A stretch of 64,000 bases of DNA from Bacillota bacterium (lineage in GTDB: Bacteria > Bacillota > Clostridia > Lachnospirales > Bianqueaceae): contig JAFRUE010000007.1 of the NCBI GenBank assembly GCA_017441925.1, positions 1 through 64,000 on the forward strand. The letters are read 5' to 3'. Each line of letters begins with the position of its first letter. Positions within the stretch are counted from its first letter, which is position 1. A program made the position numbers and the translations under genes. Below are positions 27,147 through 36,527 of this stretch, piece by piece. The notes beneath the pieces are model-generated. The model worked only from the letters and a program-made list of their open reading frames with translations. It did no database searches and had not been told where the DNA came from.

Positions 27147-27521
27147 ATGGACGAGACAGAACGCAAAACGAGCGTAATCGGTAAACGAGAGCAGACCGGA
27201 GAAGTTCGTATATCGGATGAAGTCATCGCCATCATCGCGGATCTCGCGATCGGCGATGTCGAAGGGATCAGCACATACAGCAGCCGCAAGGGCAAACGCG
27301 CTTACGGCAAAGGTATCGGGATCCGCGTTGAAGACAATAACGTTTATGTTAACGTTTCCATTATTCTGAAAAAAGGCTACAAAGTCGCGGCAGTCGCTCC
27401 GACGATCCAGCAGAAGATCAAGGCCAGTATCGAGAACATGCTGGAGATGAATGTCAAGGAAGTCAACGTTTACGTTGTCGGAATCCAGACGGACAAGGCT
27501 GCTTCCGAGCAGGACAAATAA
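27147..27521 (+). CDS. Asp23/Gls24 family envelope stress protein (YqhY-like)
   Basis: A 124-residue Asp23/Gls24-domain protein with the family strands GEVRISDEVIAIIADLAIGDVEG in pieces and VNVSIILKKGYKVAAVAPTIQQKI. In Bacillus the homologue YqhY lies beside nusB and is linked to control of acetyl-CoA carboxylase, while other members sit in the membrane-proximal envelope layer. Here it also precedes nusB, 7 bp upstream. It heads the long conserved operon through recN. Confidence 0.9.
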   Translation: MDETERKTSVIGKREQTGEVRISDEVIAIIADLAIGDVEGISTYSSRKGKRAYGKGIGIRVEDNNVYVNVSIILKKGYKVAAVAPTIQQKIKASIENMLEMNVKEVNVYVVGIQTDKAASEQDK

Positions 27522-27528
27522 CAGTATC

Positions 27529-27993
27529 ATGAGCAGAAAGACAGCTCGGGAACATTCATTCAGGATCCTGTTTTCCTTCCAGTTCAAACAGACAAGCGCT
27601 CCGACGCTTGAGGAACGTATCGGGCAGTATTATGCCGATTTCGGGACGGAATCCGACCCGGTCGAGGGAGAGGCTCCTCTGACACTGCCGGATGAGAAGG
27701 ATAAAGCGTTCATCCTGCGGGAAGTGCGGGATACGCGTCAGCATGTTGCAAAGATCAATAAGCGGATCGAAGCCGCATTAAAGGACTGGAAGCTGAACAG
27801 ACTGTCCAGCACGGATCTGACGATCCTGCAGCTTGCAGTCTATGAGATGATGTACGAACCGGATATCCCGGTTCCGGTCAGTGTCAACGAGGCCATAGAG
27901 CTTGCAAAAAAGTATTCCACGGATCAGAGTCCGGCTTTTATCAACGGAGTGCTGGGAACGATCTCGCGGGAGCTTGAGGGAGAGAACCTCTGA
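27529..27993 (+). CDS. nusB: Transcription antitermination factor NusB
   Basis: RNA-binding protein of the rRNA antitermination complex. The 154-residue protein starts MSRKTAREHSFRILF, a typical NusB opening; ATG 27529 is used because the longer frame from 27451 overlaps asp23 deeply. The helical core has LILQLAVYEMMYEPDIPVPVSVNEAIELAKKYS in pieces and INGVLGTISRE. Its stop overlaps the xseA start. Confidence 0.94.
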   Translation: MSRKTAREHSFRILFSFQFKQTSAPTLEERIGQYYADFGTESDPVEGEAPLTLPDEKDKAFILREVRDTRQHVAKINKRIEAALKDWKLNRLSSTDLTILQLAVYEMMYEPDIPVPVSVNEAIELAKKYSTDQSPAFINGVLGTISRELEGENL

Positions 27994-29228
27994 TGCGGGA
28001 GCAGCAGCGGGTACTGTCGGTCAGTCAGGTCAATGCTTATGTGAAGAGGATCCTGTCGCAGGATCTGATCCTTTCCCGTGTGCAGATCACGGGAGAGATC
28101 AGCAATTTCAGGAAGCATTCTTCCGGACATCTGTATTTTGTCCTGAAGGACACAGGCGCGGCGATCAATGCCGTGATGTTCGCGTCGGACACGATAGCGC
28201 TGCGTTTCCTTCCGAGAGACGGAATCCGGGTCGTTGTATCGGGCTCGGTTTCTTTGTATGAGAAGACAGGCCAGTATCAGCTGTATGTGCACGCGATGGC
28301 GCCGGATGGTGTTGGAGCGCTGTATCAGGCATTTGAAGAACTGAAGAACAAACTGCAGACAGAAGGGCTTTTTGACGAAGAGCGTAAGAGGCCGCTGCCT
28401 GCTTTTCCGCGCAAAGTCGGACTGGTCACGTCGCCGACAGGCGCTGCGGTACAGGATATGATCCGTGTCTCAAAACGGCGGGATCCGGGGATTCAGCTGG
28501 TGCTCATCCCGGTCCTGGTGCAGGGTGAAGCCGCTGCCGCGTCGATCGTCCAGGGAATACGGGCGGCGCAGAACTGCGGAGCGGATGTGCTGATCGTCGG
28601 ACGCGGAGGCGGATCGATCGAGGATCTGTGGCCGTTTAATGAAGAGATTGTTGCGAGGGCGATCGCGGCGTCCGGGATCCCGGTGATCTCGGCTGTCGGT
28701 CATGAGACGGACTTTACGATCGCGGATTTTGCCGCGGACGCGAGAGCCGCTACGCCGTCGATGGCCGCGGAGCTTGCGGTGCCGGTCGCGGCAGAGGTGC
28801 TTGCCTCGGTCGACGCGCTCACCAGACGCATGATGCTCGCGATATCGGGACGGATTCGTTCAGCAAGGCAGATGCTCGACGCGATAGCGGCAAGGCCTTT
28901 CTACCGGCGGCCGCAGGATCTGCTCGTGACAAGACGGCAGGATCTGGACACGGTGGAAACGGCGATCGCGCATACAATACGGCAGCAGTTCGATCACCGC
29001 AGACATGAGCTTGACAAAGCGCTGCTGCGCTTTCAGTATCTGGACCCGGAAGAACCGCTGTCCAGAGGATACAGTATTGTCTATACAATGAGCGGGGAGA
29101 CGGTCAGCTCTACGGCCGGTGTTTCTCTGCAGGATCTGTATAAAGTGCGTCTGTCTGACGGCGAGATGCTCGCGCGGGCGGAGGGCGTGCGCAAAAAGGA
29201 GAAGAGTTATGGCAGAGATGACGTTTGA
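27993..29228 (+). CDS. xseA: Exodeoxyribonuclease VII large subunit
   Basis: Catalytic subunit of ExoVII, which degrades single-stranded DNA from both ends. The 411-residue protein has the N-terminal OB fold (QITGEISNFRKHSSGHLYFVLKD, split) and the catalytic region GLVTSPTGAAVQDMI, GRGGGSIEDLWPFN and SAVGHETDFTIADF. A coiled-coil-forming helix (about 270-350) precedes a short C-terminal domain SRGYSIV. Its start overlaps nusB by one base and its end overlaps xseB. Confidence 0.96.
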   Translation: MREQQRVLSVSQVNAYVKRILSQDLILSRVQITGEISNFRKHSSGHLYFVLKDTGAAINAVMFASDTIALRFLPRDGIRVVVSGSVSLYEKTGQYQLYVHAMAPDGVGALYQAFEELKNKLQTEGLFDEERKRPLPAFPRKVGLVTSPTGAAVQDMIRVSKRRDPGIQLVLIPVLVQGEAAAASIVQGIRAAQNCGADVLIVGRGGGSIEDLWPFNEEIVARAIAASGIPVISAVGHETDFTIADFAADARAATPSMAAELAVPVAAEVLASVDALTRRMMLAISGRIRSARQMLDAIAARPFYRRPQDLLVTRRQDLDTVETAIAHTIRQQFDHRRHELDKALLRFQYLDPEEPLSRGYSIVYTMSGETVSSTAGVSLQDLYKVRLSDGEMLARAEGVRKKEKSYGRDDV

Positions 29229-29427
29229 GCAGGCTTTTGCCAGACTGGAGGAGATCACCCGCCAGATGGAAGACGGCAGCCTGCCGCTTGACAAGCTCGC
29301 GGAACTGTACAAGGAAGGCGTGAAGCTGGGATCTTTCTGCCGCAAGACTCTGGATATGACGGAGAAAGAGCTCCAGGTCCTCGGTGCCGGCACAGGCGCC
29401 AGTGAGAAGGAAACAGACGATGCATAA
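29209..29427 (+). CDS. xseB: Exodeoxyribonuclease VII small subunit
   Basis: A 72-residue partner that binds the XseA helices. It matches the family pattern MTFEQAFARLEEITRQMEDGSLPLDKLAELYKEGVKL in pieces. Start ATG 29209 follows AAAGGAGAAG inside the xseA C-terminus. It overlaps ispA by a few bases, so the three are translationally linked. Confidence 0.94.
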   Translation: MAEMTFEQAFARLEEITRQMEDGSLPLDKLAELYKEGVKLGSFCRKTLDMTEKELQVLGAGTGASEKETDDA

Positions 29428-30328
29428 TCCTGAGGAGTTTACCGCGGTATATAAGCCGGTCGTGGAGAAAGCATTGGCAGAGGCCGTTTCCTATCGCGGG
29501 CCGTATGACGGCCGCGTGTGGGAAGCCATGGAATACAGCCTGCTTGCCGGAGGGAAGAGGTTGCGGCCGCTGCTCCTGCTGCTTGCCGCTTTTGCGGTCA
29601 AGGGCAGTTATGATGAAGAGACGCTGCAGTGCGCATTGCCTTTTGCCTGCGCGCTGGAGATGATCCATACCTATTCGCTGATCCATGATGATCTGCCTGC
29701 GATGGACAATGACGATCTGCGCAGAGGCAAGCCGACCAATCATGTTCTGTACGGCAGCGGTATCGCGACGCTCGCCGGTGACGGATTGCTGAATCTGGCC
29801 TTTGAGACCATGCTGGACGCAGTGAAGGCGGATCCCGCGCCTGGGAAGATCCGGGCTGCAGCCGCGATCGCGCATGCGGCAGGTCCGCACGGCATGATCG
29901 CGGGACAGACCGCGGATCTGCTGGCAGAGCAGAAGCAGGAGATTTCAGAAGAACATATACAGTTTATCGAACATAACAAGACCGGACAGCTGCTAGCGGT
30001 ATCCCTTGCGGCAGGCTGCGATCTTGCCGGCGGCAGCGCCGTTATGAGACAGACACTCGAGGACGCGGGCTTCCTGTTCGGACGCGCTTTCCAGATCCAG
30101 GACGATATCCTGGACGCGACAGGCAGTGCGGAAGAGCTCGGCAAATCGACCGGGCAGGACGAGACAAACGGCAAAGCGACGTTCTTCTCGCTGTACGGTC
30201 TGGAAGAATCCCGCAGACAGGTCCGGAAGCTCTCCGACGAGGCTGTGGGGCTTGTGGAGACGATCCCCGGAGCGCCGGCAGGGCTCCTTCGAGAGTGGAT
30301 CCTCCGGTTGATCAACAGAAACAGATAA
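29420..30328 (+). CDS. ispA: Farnesyl diphosphate synthase (polyprenyl synthetase) IspA
   Basis: Condenses IPP with allylic diphosphates to geranyl/farnesyl diphosphate. The 302-residue protein has the first Asp-rich motif IHDDLPAMDND (about 86-96) and the second FQIQDDILD (about 223-231), with GGKRLRP near residue 44. ATG 29420 is chosen behind GAGAAGGAAAC. It lies in the ExoVII-ispA-dxs order common to Firmicutes, linking isoprenoid supply to dxs just downstream. Confidence 0.94.
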   Translation: MHNPEEFTAVYKPVVEKALAEAVSYRGPYDGRVWEAMEYSLLAGGKRLRPLLLLLAAFAVKGSYDEETLQCALPFACALEMIHTYSLIHDDLPAMDNDDLRRGKPTNHVLYGSGIATLAGDGLLNLAFETMLDAVKADPAPGKIRAAAAIAHAAGPHGMIAGQTADLLAEQKQEISEEHIQFIEHNKTGQLLAVSLAAGCDLAGGSAVMRQTLEDAGFLFGRAFQIQDDILDATGSAEELGKSTGQDETNGKATFFSLYGLEESRRQVRKLSDEAVGLVETIPGAPAGLLREWILRLINRNR

Positions 30329-30340
30329 GCAGGTGAGGTA

Positions 30341-32254
30341 ATGTACCCTTTACTCGATACGGTCCACAGTCCCGAGGATCTGCGCAGACTTTCAGATCAG
30401 GACACAGTAAAGCTGGCGGAGGAGATCCGCAGTTTTCTTGTGGAAAACGTATCGCAGACCGGCGGGCATCTGTCCGCGAATCTGGGCGCCGTAGAGCTGA
30501 CGCTCGCACTGCACAGATGTTTTCATACGCCAGAAGACAAAATCGTTTTTGACGTGGGACATCAGTCCTACACACATAAAATCCTGACCGGGCGGAAAGA
30601 TCGGTTTGCCACGCTGCGCCAGGAAGGGGGCCTCAGCGGATTCCCAAAATCCGAAGAGAGCGCGCATGACGCGTTCAATACGGGACATGCTTCGACCTCG
30701 ATCTCCGCTGCTCTCGGCCTTGCCGAAGCAAGAGATCTTGCGGGAGAAAAGCATTATGTCGTCGCTGTGATCGGCGACGGCGCGCTTACGGGCGGACTGA
30801 GCTACGAAGCGATGAATCAGGCGGGACGTGAGAAGACGCAGCTATTGGTTGTCCTGAACGACAATCAGATGTCGATCGGTCCGAACGTCGGAGCGATGTC
30901 GCGGGCACTTGGCCGGATGCGTACCCGCAAGGCTTACCTGAAGCTGAAGAAGGCCATGCATCTTTTCCTGGATCATGATGATACCCAGAGTTTCCTGACA
31001 CGCAGGATCCGCAGGCTGAAGCAGAGGATCAAGTATTTCTTCCTGATGGGGCCGCTCTTTGAGGAGCTCGGATTCACATATCTTGGGCCGGTGGACGGCA
31101 ATGATCTGAAAGAGACAGAAGAGGCCCTTGAACAGGCCAAAAACATAGCAGGTCCGGTGCTTCTGCACGTGCGGACCGTAAAGGGCAAAGGCTATAAGCC
31201 GGCTGAGAAAGACGCGGCAGGCTTCCACGGCGTCGGCAAGTTTGACCCGAGCAAGGGACGCTCCGGACTCCCCTGCGGAGCATGGGCGACAGCCGCCGGC
31301 GACAATATCATCGGGATGGCGGAGGCAGATCCCAGGATTGTGGCGATCACAGCCGCGATGCCGCAGGGGACAGGACTTGAAGCTTACAGCAAGCGCTTCC
31401 CGAAACGGATGTACGATGTCGGGATCGCGGAAGAGCATGCCGTAACGTTTGCCGCCGGGCTAGCAAAGGGCGGAGCGCATCCGTGGTTCTTTGTATATTC
31501 AAGCTTCCTGCAGAGGGCGTATGACGAGATCCTGCATGACGTCTGCCTGCAGAATCTGCCGGTGCATCTGATGCTTGACCATGCAGGAATCGTCGGCAAT
31601 GACGGAGAGACCCATCAGGGTACTTTTGATATTGCGTATCTCGGCAGTATCCCGGGGATGCTGGAGGCTGCTCCGGCAGACCGGATCGAGCTGCAGATAC
31701 TGATGCAGTATATGGCCGGGGTCAACGGACCGACAGCACTCCGTTACCCCAAGGGTGATTTTACCGGGGATGCGGGATTGCATCCTCATCCGCCGGTCGT
31801 ACGCGGAGAAGGATGCTTCGTCAGAGAAACTGCCGGCGCCGAGGTCCTTATTCTTTCACTGGGGCCGTTTCTTGCGGACGCTCTGGAAGCAGCAGAGCAG
31901 CTTAAGCAGCAAGGAATCCTTGCAGCGGTCGCCGACGCGCGGTTCTGCACGGAACTTTCCGCAGAGTGGTACCGGGGGCTTGCCAAGCGCTATAAACGGA
32001 TCGTGACCATAGAGGACGCGGTCCACAAGGGCGGCTATGGTATGCAGGTACGGGATCTGCTGGCAGAGCAGTACGCGGCGGATCATACGGATCGTCGGAA
32101 CAGGGCAGAGGTCCGTATCATATCGCTTCCGGACCGTTTTATCGAGCAGGGCGGCAGAGCGGATCTTCTGCGTAAATACGGTATCAGTGCGAACGGGATC
32201 GTCCTGACGGTCAGACAGTGGGACGCGGAGAGTCATGGAACAGAAAAAGACTAA
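30341..32254 (+). CDS. dxs: 1-Deoxy-D-xylulose-5-phosphate synthase
   Basis: TPP enzyme making DXP from pyruvate and glyceraldehyde-3-phosphate, the first step of the MEP pathway. The 637-residue protein has GGHLSANLGAVELT, DVGHQSYTHKILTGR, the TPP/Mg motif VIGDGALTGGLSYEAMN with NDNQMSI, and the C-terminal transketolase-type DVGIAEEHAVTFAAGLA and DHAGIVGNDGETHQG. It starts 12 bp after ispA. Its C-terminus overlaps tlyA by 20 bp. Confidence 0.97.
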   Translation: MYPLLDTVHSPEDLRRLSDQDTVKLAEEIRSFLVENVSQTGGHLSANLGAVELTLALHRCFHTPEDKIVFDVGHQSYTHKILTGRKDRFATLRQEGGLSGFPKSEESAHDAFNTGHASTSISAALGLAEARDLAGEKHYVVAVIGDGALTGGLSYEAMNQAGREKTQLLVVLNDNQMSIGPNVGAMSRALGRMRTRKAYLKLKKAMHLFLDHDDTQSFLTRRIRRLKQRIKYFFLMGPLFEELGFTYLGPVDGNDLKETEEALEQAKNIAGPVLLHVRTVKGKGYKPAEKDAAGFHGVGKFDPSKGRSGLPCGAWATAAGDNIIGMAEADPRIVAITAAMPQGTGLEAYSKRFPKRMYDVGIAEEHAVTFAAGLAKGGAHPWFFVYSSFLQRAYDEILHDVCLQNLPVHLMLDHAGIVGNDGETHQGTFDIAYLGSIPGMLEAAPADRIELQILMQYMAGVNGPTALRYPKGDFTGDAGLHPHPPVVRGEGCFVRETAGAEVLILSLGPFLADALEAAEQLKQQGILAAVADARFCTELSAEWYRGLAKRYKRIVTIEDAVHKGGYGMQVRDLLAEQYAADHTDRRNRAEVRIISLPDRFIEQGGRADLLRKYGISANGIVLTVRQWDAESHGTEKD

Positions 32255-33050
32255 AGAAAGACTGGATATCCGGCTGGTGGCGGATGGCCTCGCGCCGTCC
32301 CGGGAGAAAGCGAAGGCTTTCATCATGGCCGGTGAAGTATATGTGGACGGTGTCCGGGAAGATAAAGCCGGCACGATGATCTCTGTAGACGCGTCGGTCG
32401 AGGTGCGCGGCAAAGCGCTGCCGTACGTGAGCCGCGGTGGGCTGAAGCTTGCCAAGGCTGTAGAAGTCTTCGGACTGGAGCTTACGGGTTGTGTCTGTAT
32501 CGACGCAGGAGCATCTACCGGCGGTTTTACGGATTGTATGCTGCAGAATGGAGCCGATCGGGTCTATGCTGTGGATGTCGGTTACGGGCAGCTTGCCTGG
32601 AAGCTGCGGGAGGATCCCCGTGTCGTCGTATTGGAGAAGACGAACGTACGCTTCCTGAACGAGGAGATCATCCCCGAGTTCTGTGATTTCGCGTCCGCGG
32701 ACCTGTCGTTCATATCGCTGAACAAAGTCCTTCCTGCGATCTGGAGCCGTATGAAACCGGAAGGACGTATGGTCTGTCTTGTCAAGCCGCAGTTTGAGGC
32801 AGGCCGTGAGAAAGTCGGTAAAAAAGGCGTTGTGCGGGATCCGGAGGTGCACCGTGAAGTGCTGCGGTCCATCATAGCCTGGTCGGGCGAGAACGGACTG
32901 ACTGTACGGGGGCTGACCTATTCTCCGGTGCGCGGACCCGAAGGCAATATCGAATATCTGCTGTATCTGGATAAAAGCGGACTGACGCTTGAGGATCCTC
33001 TGGAGGATCTGATCGGAAAGGTGGTGCAGGAGTCGCATGAAACCCTCTGA
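32235..33050 (+). CDS. tlyA: TlyA-family rRNA 2'-O-methyltransferase
   Basis: A 271-residue protein with an N-terminal S4 RNA-binding domain (about 7-65: RLDIRLVADGLAPSREKAKAFIMAGEV in pieces) and an FtsJ-like methyltransferase domain with SAM loop CIDAGASTGGFTDCML and VDVGYGQL. TlyA proteins methylate 16S and/or 23S rRNA ribose; they are also annotated as hemolysin A for historical reasons. Overlaps with dxs (20 bp) and nadK (14 bp) place it inside the operon. Confidence 0.93.
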   Translation: MEQKKTKERLDIRLVADGLAPSREKAKAFIMAGEVYVDGVREDKAGTMISVDASVEVRGKALPYVSRGGLKLAKAVEVFGLELTGCVCIDAGASTGGFTDCMLQNGADRVYAVDVGYGQLAWKLREDPRVVVLEKTNVRFLNEEIIPEFCDFASADLSFISLNKVLPAIWSRMKPEGRMVCLVKPQFEAGREKVGKKGVVRDPEVHREVLRSIIAWSGENGLTVRGLTYSPVRGPEGNIEYLLYLDKSGLTLEDPLEDLIGKVVQESHETL

Positions 33051-33927
33051 TTTTGCTGTTTTCGTGAATGCGTCCAAAGATCCGGACGGCCGCGAGACGC
33101 GCTCGATCGTTCGTTTTTTGGAGGCGCATGGCTGCAGGGCCGGATTGCTGCCGGATCCGGACGGGACAGAGTATGGGGAAGGATTCCGGGGTATTCCTGT
33201 GATCACGCGTGAACAGGCCGCACAGGCAGATATGGCGATCATTCTCGGAGGGGACGGTACGATCCTGTCCGGAGCACGGTATCTGCATGGCAGCGATGTG
33301 CCTCTTTTCGGGATCAATCTCGGACATCTTGGATTTATTACAGCCTGTGAGAAGGACAATTGTCTGGAGAGGCTCGGAGAGGTCCTGGAAGGACGTTATA
33401 CGGTCGAATCCCGCGTTATGATCCGGGGACGGATCCGTTCCGGGAATAGTAAAGAGATTATCCCGTACTGCGGACTGAACGATATCTCACTCACACGCGG
33501 AAGCTGGCTGCGGATGCTTCGGGTGGAGGTCAGGATCAACGGGACACTGATGGATATCCTGCAGGCTGACGGTATGATCATCGCGACTCCGACAGGCAGT
33601 ACCGGCTATACGCTTGCCGCCGGAGGGCCGATCATTGTTCCGGACGCACAGGCGCTTGTACTCACGCCGATCTGCCCCAAGACGCTGACGATGCCGTCAA
33701 TCGTGATGTCCGGTCAGGATAAAGTCAGTTTCCGGATCCTGTTTGACGGGACGGAGCAGGAGCAGCCGCAGTTCAGGCTTGTCGTTGACGGCCAGGAGGA
33801 GCTCCCCGTGCTGCCCGGCGATATCGTGGAGGCGGAGATGGAGCCGGACGCGGTCGGACTGGTACAGCTTGAGGACGCGGATTATTACGATACGCTCCGC
33901 AGGAAAATGTTTCGTGAGGATGTATAA
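33037..33927 (+). CDS. nadK: NAD kinase
   Basis: Phosphorylates NAD to NADP. The 296-residue protein has the ATP-NAD kinase motif ILGGDGTILSGAR near residue 69, GINLGHLGF, the NE/D-type segment GLNDISLTRGS, and IIATPTGSTGYTLAAGGPI near 185. These are the standard catalytic and NAD-binding loops. It overlaps tlyA by 14 bp. Confidence 0.96.
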   Translation: MKPSDFAVFVNASKDPDGRETRSIVRFLEAHGCRAGLLPDPDGTEYGEGFRGIPVITREQAAQADMAIILGGDGTILSGARYLHGSDVPLFGINLGHLGFITACEKDNCLERLGEVLEGRYTVESRVMIRGRIRSGNSKEIIPYCGLNDISLTRGSWLRMLRVEVRINGTLMDILQADGMIIATPTGSTGYTLAAGGPIIVPDAQALVLTPICPKTLTMPSIVMSGQDKVSFRILFDGTEQEQPQFRLVVDGQEELPVLPGDIVEAEMEPDAVGLVQLEDADYYDTLRRKMFREDV

Positions 33928-33971
33928 GGCTTGGGCCTTTTAAAATAACCATTTATAAAGGAGGAACTGAG

Positions 33972-34424
33972 ATGAAAGCAGACCGTCAGGCCAAGATTCT
34001 GTCTTTGGTCGAGGAATGTTCCATCGAAACGCAGGAGGAACTTGCGCAGAAACTAGTTGAGTCCGGATTTAAGGTAACACAGGCGACCGTTTCCAGGGAT
34101 ATCCGGGAACTGCGTCTGACAAAAGTAACGAAAGCGGACGGACACCAGTATTACCAGGTTCTTTCCCCGCAGGATCCTATGTATTATCAGAAATTCGTCC
34201 GCGTCCTGCAGGACGGGTATTCGTCATCGGAGCCCGCAGGCAATATCCTGGTCATCAAGACCGTGATCGGAATGGCTATGGCCGTGGCTACTGCGCTGGA
34301 TAATCTGGAATATCCCGAAATCATCGGCTGCGTTGCCGGTGATGACACGATCTTTGCCGCGGTGCGGACAGAAGCGGACTGCCGCAGACTGCATGAGAAG
34401 ATCCGTGAAATGATCGAAGGATAA
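33972..34424 (+). CDS. argR: Arginine repressor ArgR
   Basis: Arginine-sensing transcription factor (150 residues). The winged-helix N-terminal domain has KILSLVEECSIETQEELAQKL and VTQATVSRDIRELRLTKV. The C-terminal hexamerisation/arginine-binding domain has VIGMAMAVATALDNLEYPEIIGCVAGDDTIF in pieces, with the binding Asp pair GDD. In Clostridia and Bacilli it is routinely placed before recN, as here. No ARG box was identified in the window. Confidence 0.96.
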   Translation: MKADRQAKILSLVEECSIETQEELAQKLVESGFKVTQATVSRDIRELRLTKVTKADGHQYYQVLSPQDPMYYQKFVRVLQDGYSSSEPAGNILVIKTVIGMAMAVATALDNLEYPEIIGCVAGDDTIFAAVRTEADCRRLHEKIREMIEG

Positions 34425-34433
34425 AGGAGACCG

Positions 34434-36131
34434 ATGCTTACACATTTGCGGGTGCAGAATTTTGCACTGATCGAAGATGTGGAATTTGATCTCGAAGAAG
34501 GTCTGAACGTGCTTTCCGGTGAGACGGGCGCAGGTAAAAGTCTGATCCTCGGAGCCGTCAATCTTGCTCTGGGCGGACGGGTGTCGCGTGAGCTCACCGT
34601 TGATCCCGAGCGGCCGGTCCAGGTGGACCTGCTGTTTGACGTCGCTGAGCCCCGTGCCCGGAAAGCATTGTCCGAGGCCGGCTTTTTGTCTGAAAATTCT
34701 CAGGAGCTGCTGCTTTCGCGCAGGGTCCTGCCGAACGGACGGTCTGTAAACCGGATGAATGACCAGATCGTGACGGCAGCCTGTATGCAGCAGGCGGCTG
34801 CGATCCTGATCGACGTGCACGGACAGCATGAGCATCAGTCTCTGCTGGATTCAAAGCGGCATATCGATCTGCTGGACCGTTTTGACGAGCGGACAGGGCA
34901 GAGACTCGATGCGATCGGCTGTCTGCTTGCCGAGAAGAACGCTCTGGAAGCCGAACGGAAGAAATGGCTGGATCAGGCCGGAGATAAGGACAGGATCCTT
35001 TCTTTGATGCAGTATGAAGCGCAGGAGATCGACGACGCGCATCTTAAGCCGGGCGAAGAGCCGGAGCTGCAGGCAGCTGCACGTAAAGCCCGGTCTGCTG
35101 TGCAGATCCAGCAGGCGTGCGCGGAGGCGTATCAGTCACTTTCCGGGGACTCGGGGTACGACAGTTCCGGGACGGGGCTGCTTGAGACAGCGCTTGGAAG
35201 ACTGCAGCAGATCGAGAATCTGGATCCGGAGCAGATCGGGCCGATGATCGCGACACTCTCAGAAGCGATCAGCCTTGCCGAGCAGACAGCATCGGATATC
35301 CGGCGCTACGGGGAGGATACGGAGACGGATCCGGAGACGCTTTCCGAGCTTGAGTCGAGGCTGGATCTCTGGGACAGGCTGAAGCGTAAATACGGTTCTT
35401 CTTATGAGAAGATCATGGCTTACCGTGATGAACTCACGGAATCGATCCGGAAGATCGAAAATATCAACGATACACTTGCCGCTATCGAAACAAAACTTGC
35501 TGCCGTACGTAAAAAACTGGATGCGGAGGCCGATGTGCTGACCGCGCTGCGGACCAAGGCCGCTGCAGAGGTTGCAAAGGCTGTGACGGATAATCTGAAA
35601 ACGCTGCAGTTCCAGGATCCGGAATTTGCCGTATCCATCACGCCCCGGGACGAAGTCGGATCGAAAGGCCGGGATCAGGTCCGGTTCATGATCCGTACGA
35701 ATGTCGGGGACAGTCTGCGTCCTCTTGATAAGATCGCTTCCGGCGGTGAGATCTCGAGGATCATGCTGGCTGTTAAGACAGTGCTTGCGGACCGGGACGA
35801 TATCCCGACACTGATCTTCGACGAGATCGATACCGGTATCAGCGGACGGACGGCGCAGCGCGTTGCGGAGAAGCTTTCGCTGATCGGACGCTATCATCAG
35901 ATCATCTGCGTTACGCACTCCCCTCAGATCGCGGCGATGGCGGACACGCATTTCTGCATCGAGAAAACGGTCCGGGACGGGCATGCCGTCACGGACGTAC
36001 GGGAGCTCTCCGCGGAGGAAAGCGTTACGGAGCTTGCGAGGATGCTCGGAGGCGCGGAGATGTCCGAAACAGCAGTCGCGAATGCCCGTGATATGAAAGA
36101 GCAGGCGTCCGGCTGGAAACGGAAAATTTGA
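34434..36131 (+). CDS. recN: DNA repair protein RecN
   Basis: SMC-like ATPase acting in double-strand break repair. The 565-residue protein opens with LTHLRVQNFALIEDVEF and Walker A GETGAGKSLI (30-39). A long coiled-coil middle section follows, then the C-terminal signature LDKIASGGEISRIMLAVK and Walker B LIFDEIDTGISGRTAQ. It is the last gene of the asp23-recN run. No clear terminator separates it from the 6S RNA promoter, whose -35 lies 9 bp after the stop. Confidence 0.96.
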   Translation: MLTHLRVQNFALIEDVEFDLEEGLNVLSGETGAGKSLILGAVNLALGGRVSRELTVDPERPVQVDLLFDVAEPRARKALSEAGFLSENSQELLLSRRVLPNGRSVNRMNDQIVTAACMQQAAAILIDVHGQHEHQSLLDSKRHIDLLDRFDERTGQRLDAIGCLLAEKNALEAERKKWLDQAGDKDRILSLMQYEAQEIDDAHLKPGEEPELQAAARKARSAVQIQQACAEAYQSLSGDSGYDSSGTGLLETALGRLQQIENLDPEQIGPMIATLSEAISLAEQTASDIRRYGEDTETDPETLSELESRLDLWDRLKRKYGSSYEKIMAYRDELTESIRKIENINDTLAAIETKLAAVRKKLDAEADVLTALRTKAAAEVAKAVTDNLKTLQFQDPEFAVSITPRDEVGSKGRDQVRFMIRTNVGDSLRPLDKIASGGEISRIMLAVKTVLADRDDIPTLIFDEIDTGISGRTAQRVAEKLSLIGRYHQIICVTHSPQIAAMADTHFCIEKTVRDGHAVTDVRELSAEESVTELARMLGGAEMSETAVANARDMKEQASGWKRKI

Positions 36132-36139
36132 AAAAAAGC

Positions 36140-36168
36140 TTGCATTCTATCTGCTGCTGCGGTATAAT
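36140..36168 (+). promoter_or_regulatory. Promoter of 6S RNA
   Basis: -35 TTGCAT at 36140-36145, 17-bp spacer, consensus -10 TATAAT at 36163-36168. The predicted start is at or just before the 6S 5' end (about 36176). Confidence 0.8.
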
Positions 36169-36176
36169 ATAGGCAA

Positions 36177-36365
36177 TTCCTGAGGTGCCCGATAGCCTAT
36201 GTATTTGAACCTACACCTTTTTAACGGGAGTTTAATATGCTAGCCCACGATGCCGGGCCCTAAGCTAATTCCTGGAAACAGGCAAGGGAGGGCAGACTGG
36301 TTACTGCGAACACCCACCTGGCATAATTGCTAGGGATCAAATTACAGGCGTCGACATCTTGGGAA
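36177..36365 (+). ncRNA. ssrS: 6S RNA
   Basis: RNA of about 189 nt that binds RNA polymerase holoenzyme by mimicking an open promoter. The 5' end TTCCTGAGGTG pairs fully with the 3' end CATCTTGGGAA (11 bp including G-U pairs), forming the closing stem. Large unpaired central segments on both strands follow, ending in an apical region with the GCCCACGATGCCGGGC hairpin. Size, closing stem, a strong upstream promoter and an ACCTACACCTTTTTAACGGG segment agree with clostridial 6S RNAs as I remember them. A covariance-model search would settle it. tRNA-Ala lies 7 nt downstream and may be processed from the same transcript. Confidence 0.8.
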
Positions 36366-36372
36366 ATCGGAT

Positions 36373-36445
36373 GGGCGAGTGGCTCAGCTGGGAGAGCGCC
36401 GCGTTCGCATCGCGGAGGTCGAGGGTTCGAATCCCTTCCCGTCCA
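36373..36445 (+). tRNA. tRNA-Ala, anticodon CGC
   Basis: A 73-nt cloverleaf. Acceptor GGGCGAG pairs with CCCGTCC with a G3-U70 wobble, the alanine identity element, and one A-C mismatch at pair 6-67. Anticodon loop TTCGCAT gives anticodon CGC (codon GCG). T arm GAGGG-TTCGAAT-CCCTT. The discriminator is A and no CCA is encoded. It is immediately downstream of the 6S RNA. Confidence 0.93.
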
Positions 36446-36527
36446 CTATTAATCGTACCGCCAGCCGGATATCCGGCCGGCGGTATTCTTGTTTACCGAC
36501 AGATTAACGAAAAAGGAGCGAAAGACC

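Noticed and set aside
36177..36365. tmRNA
   Set aside because: It is only about 190 nt and has neither a tRNA-like acceptor end nor a tag-coding frame. The closing stem fits 6S RNA.
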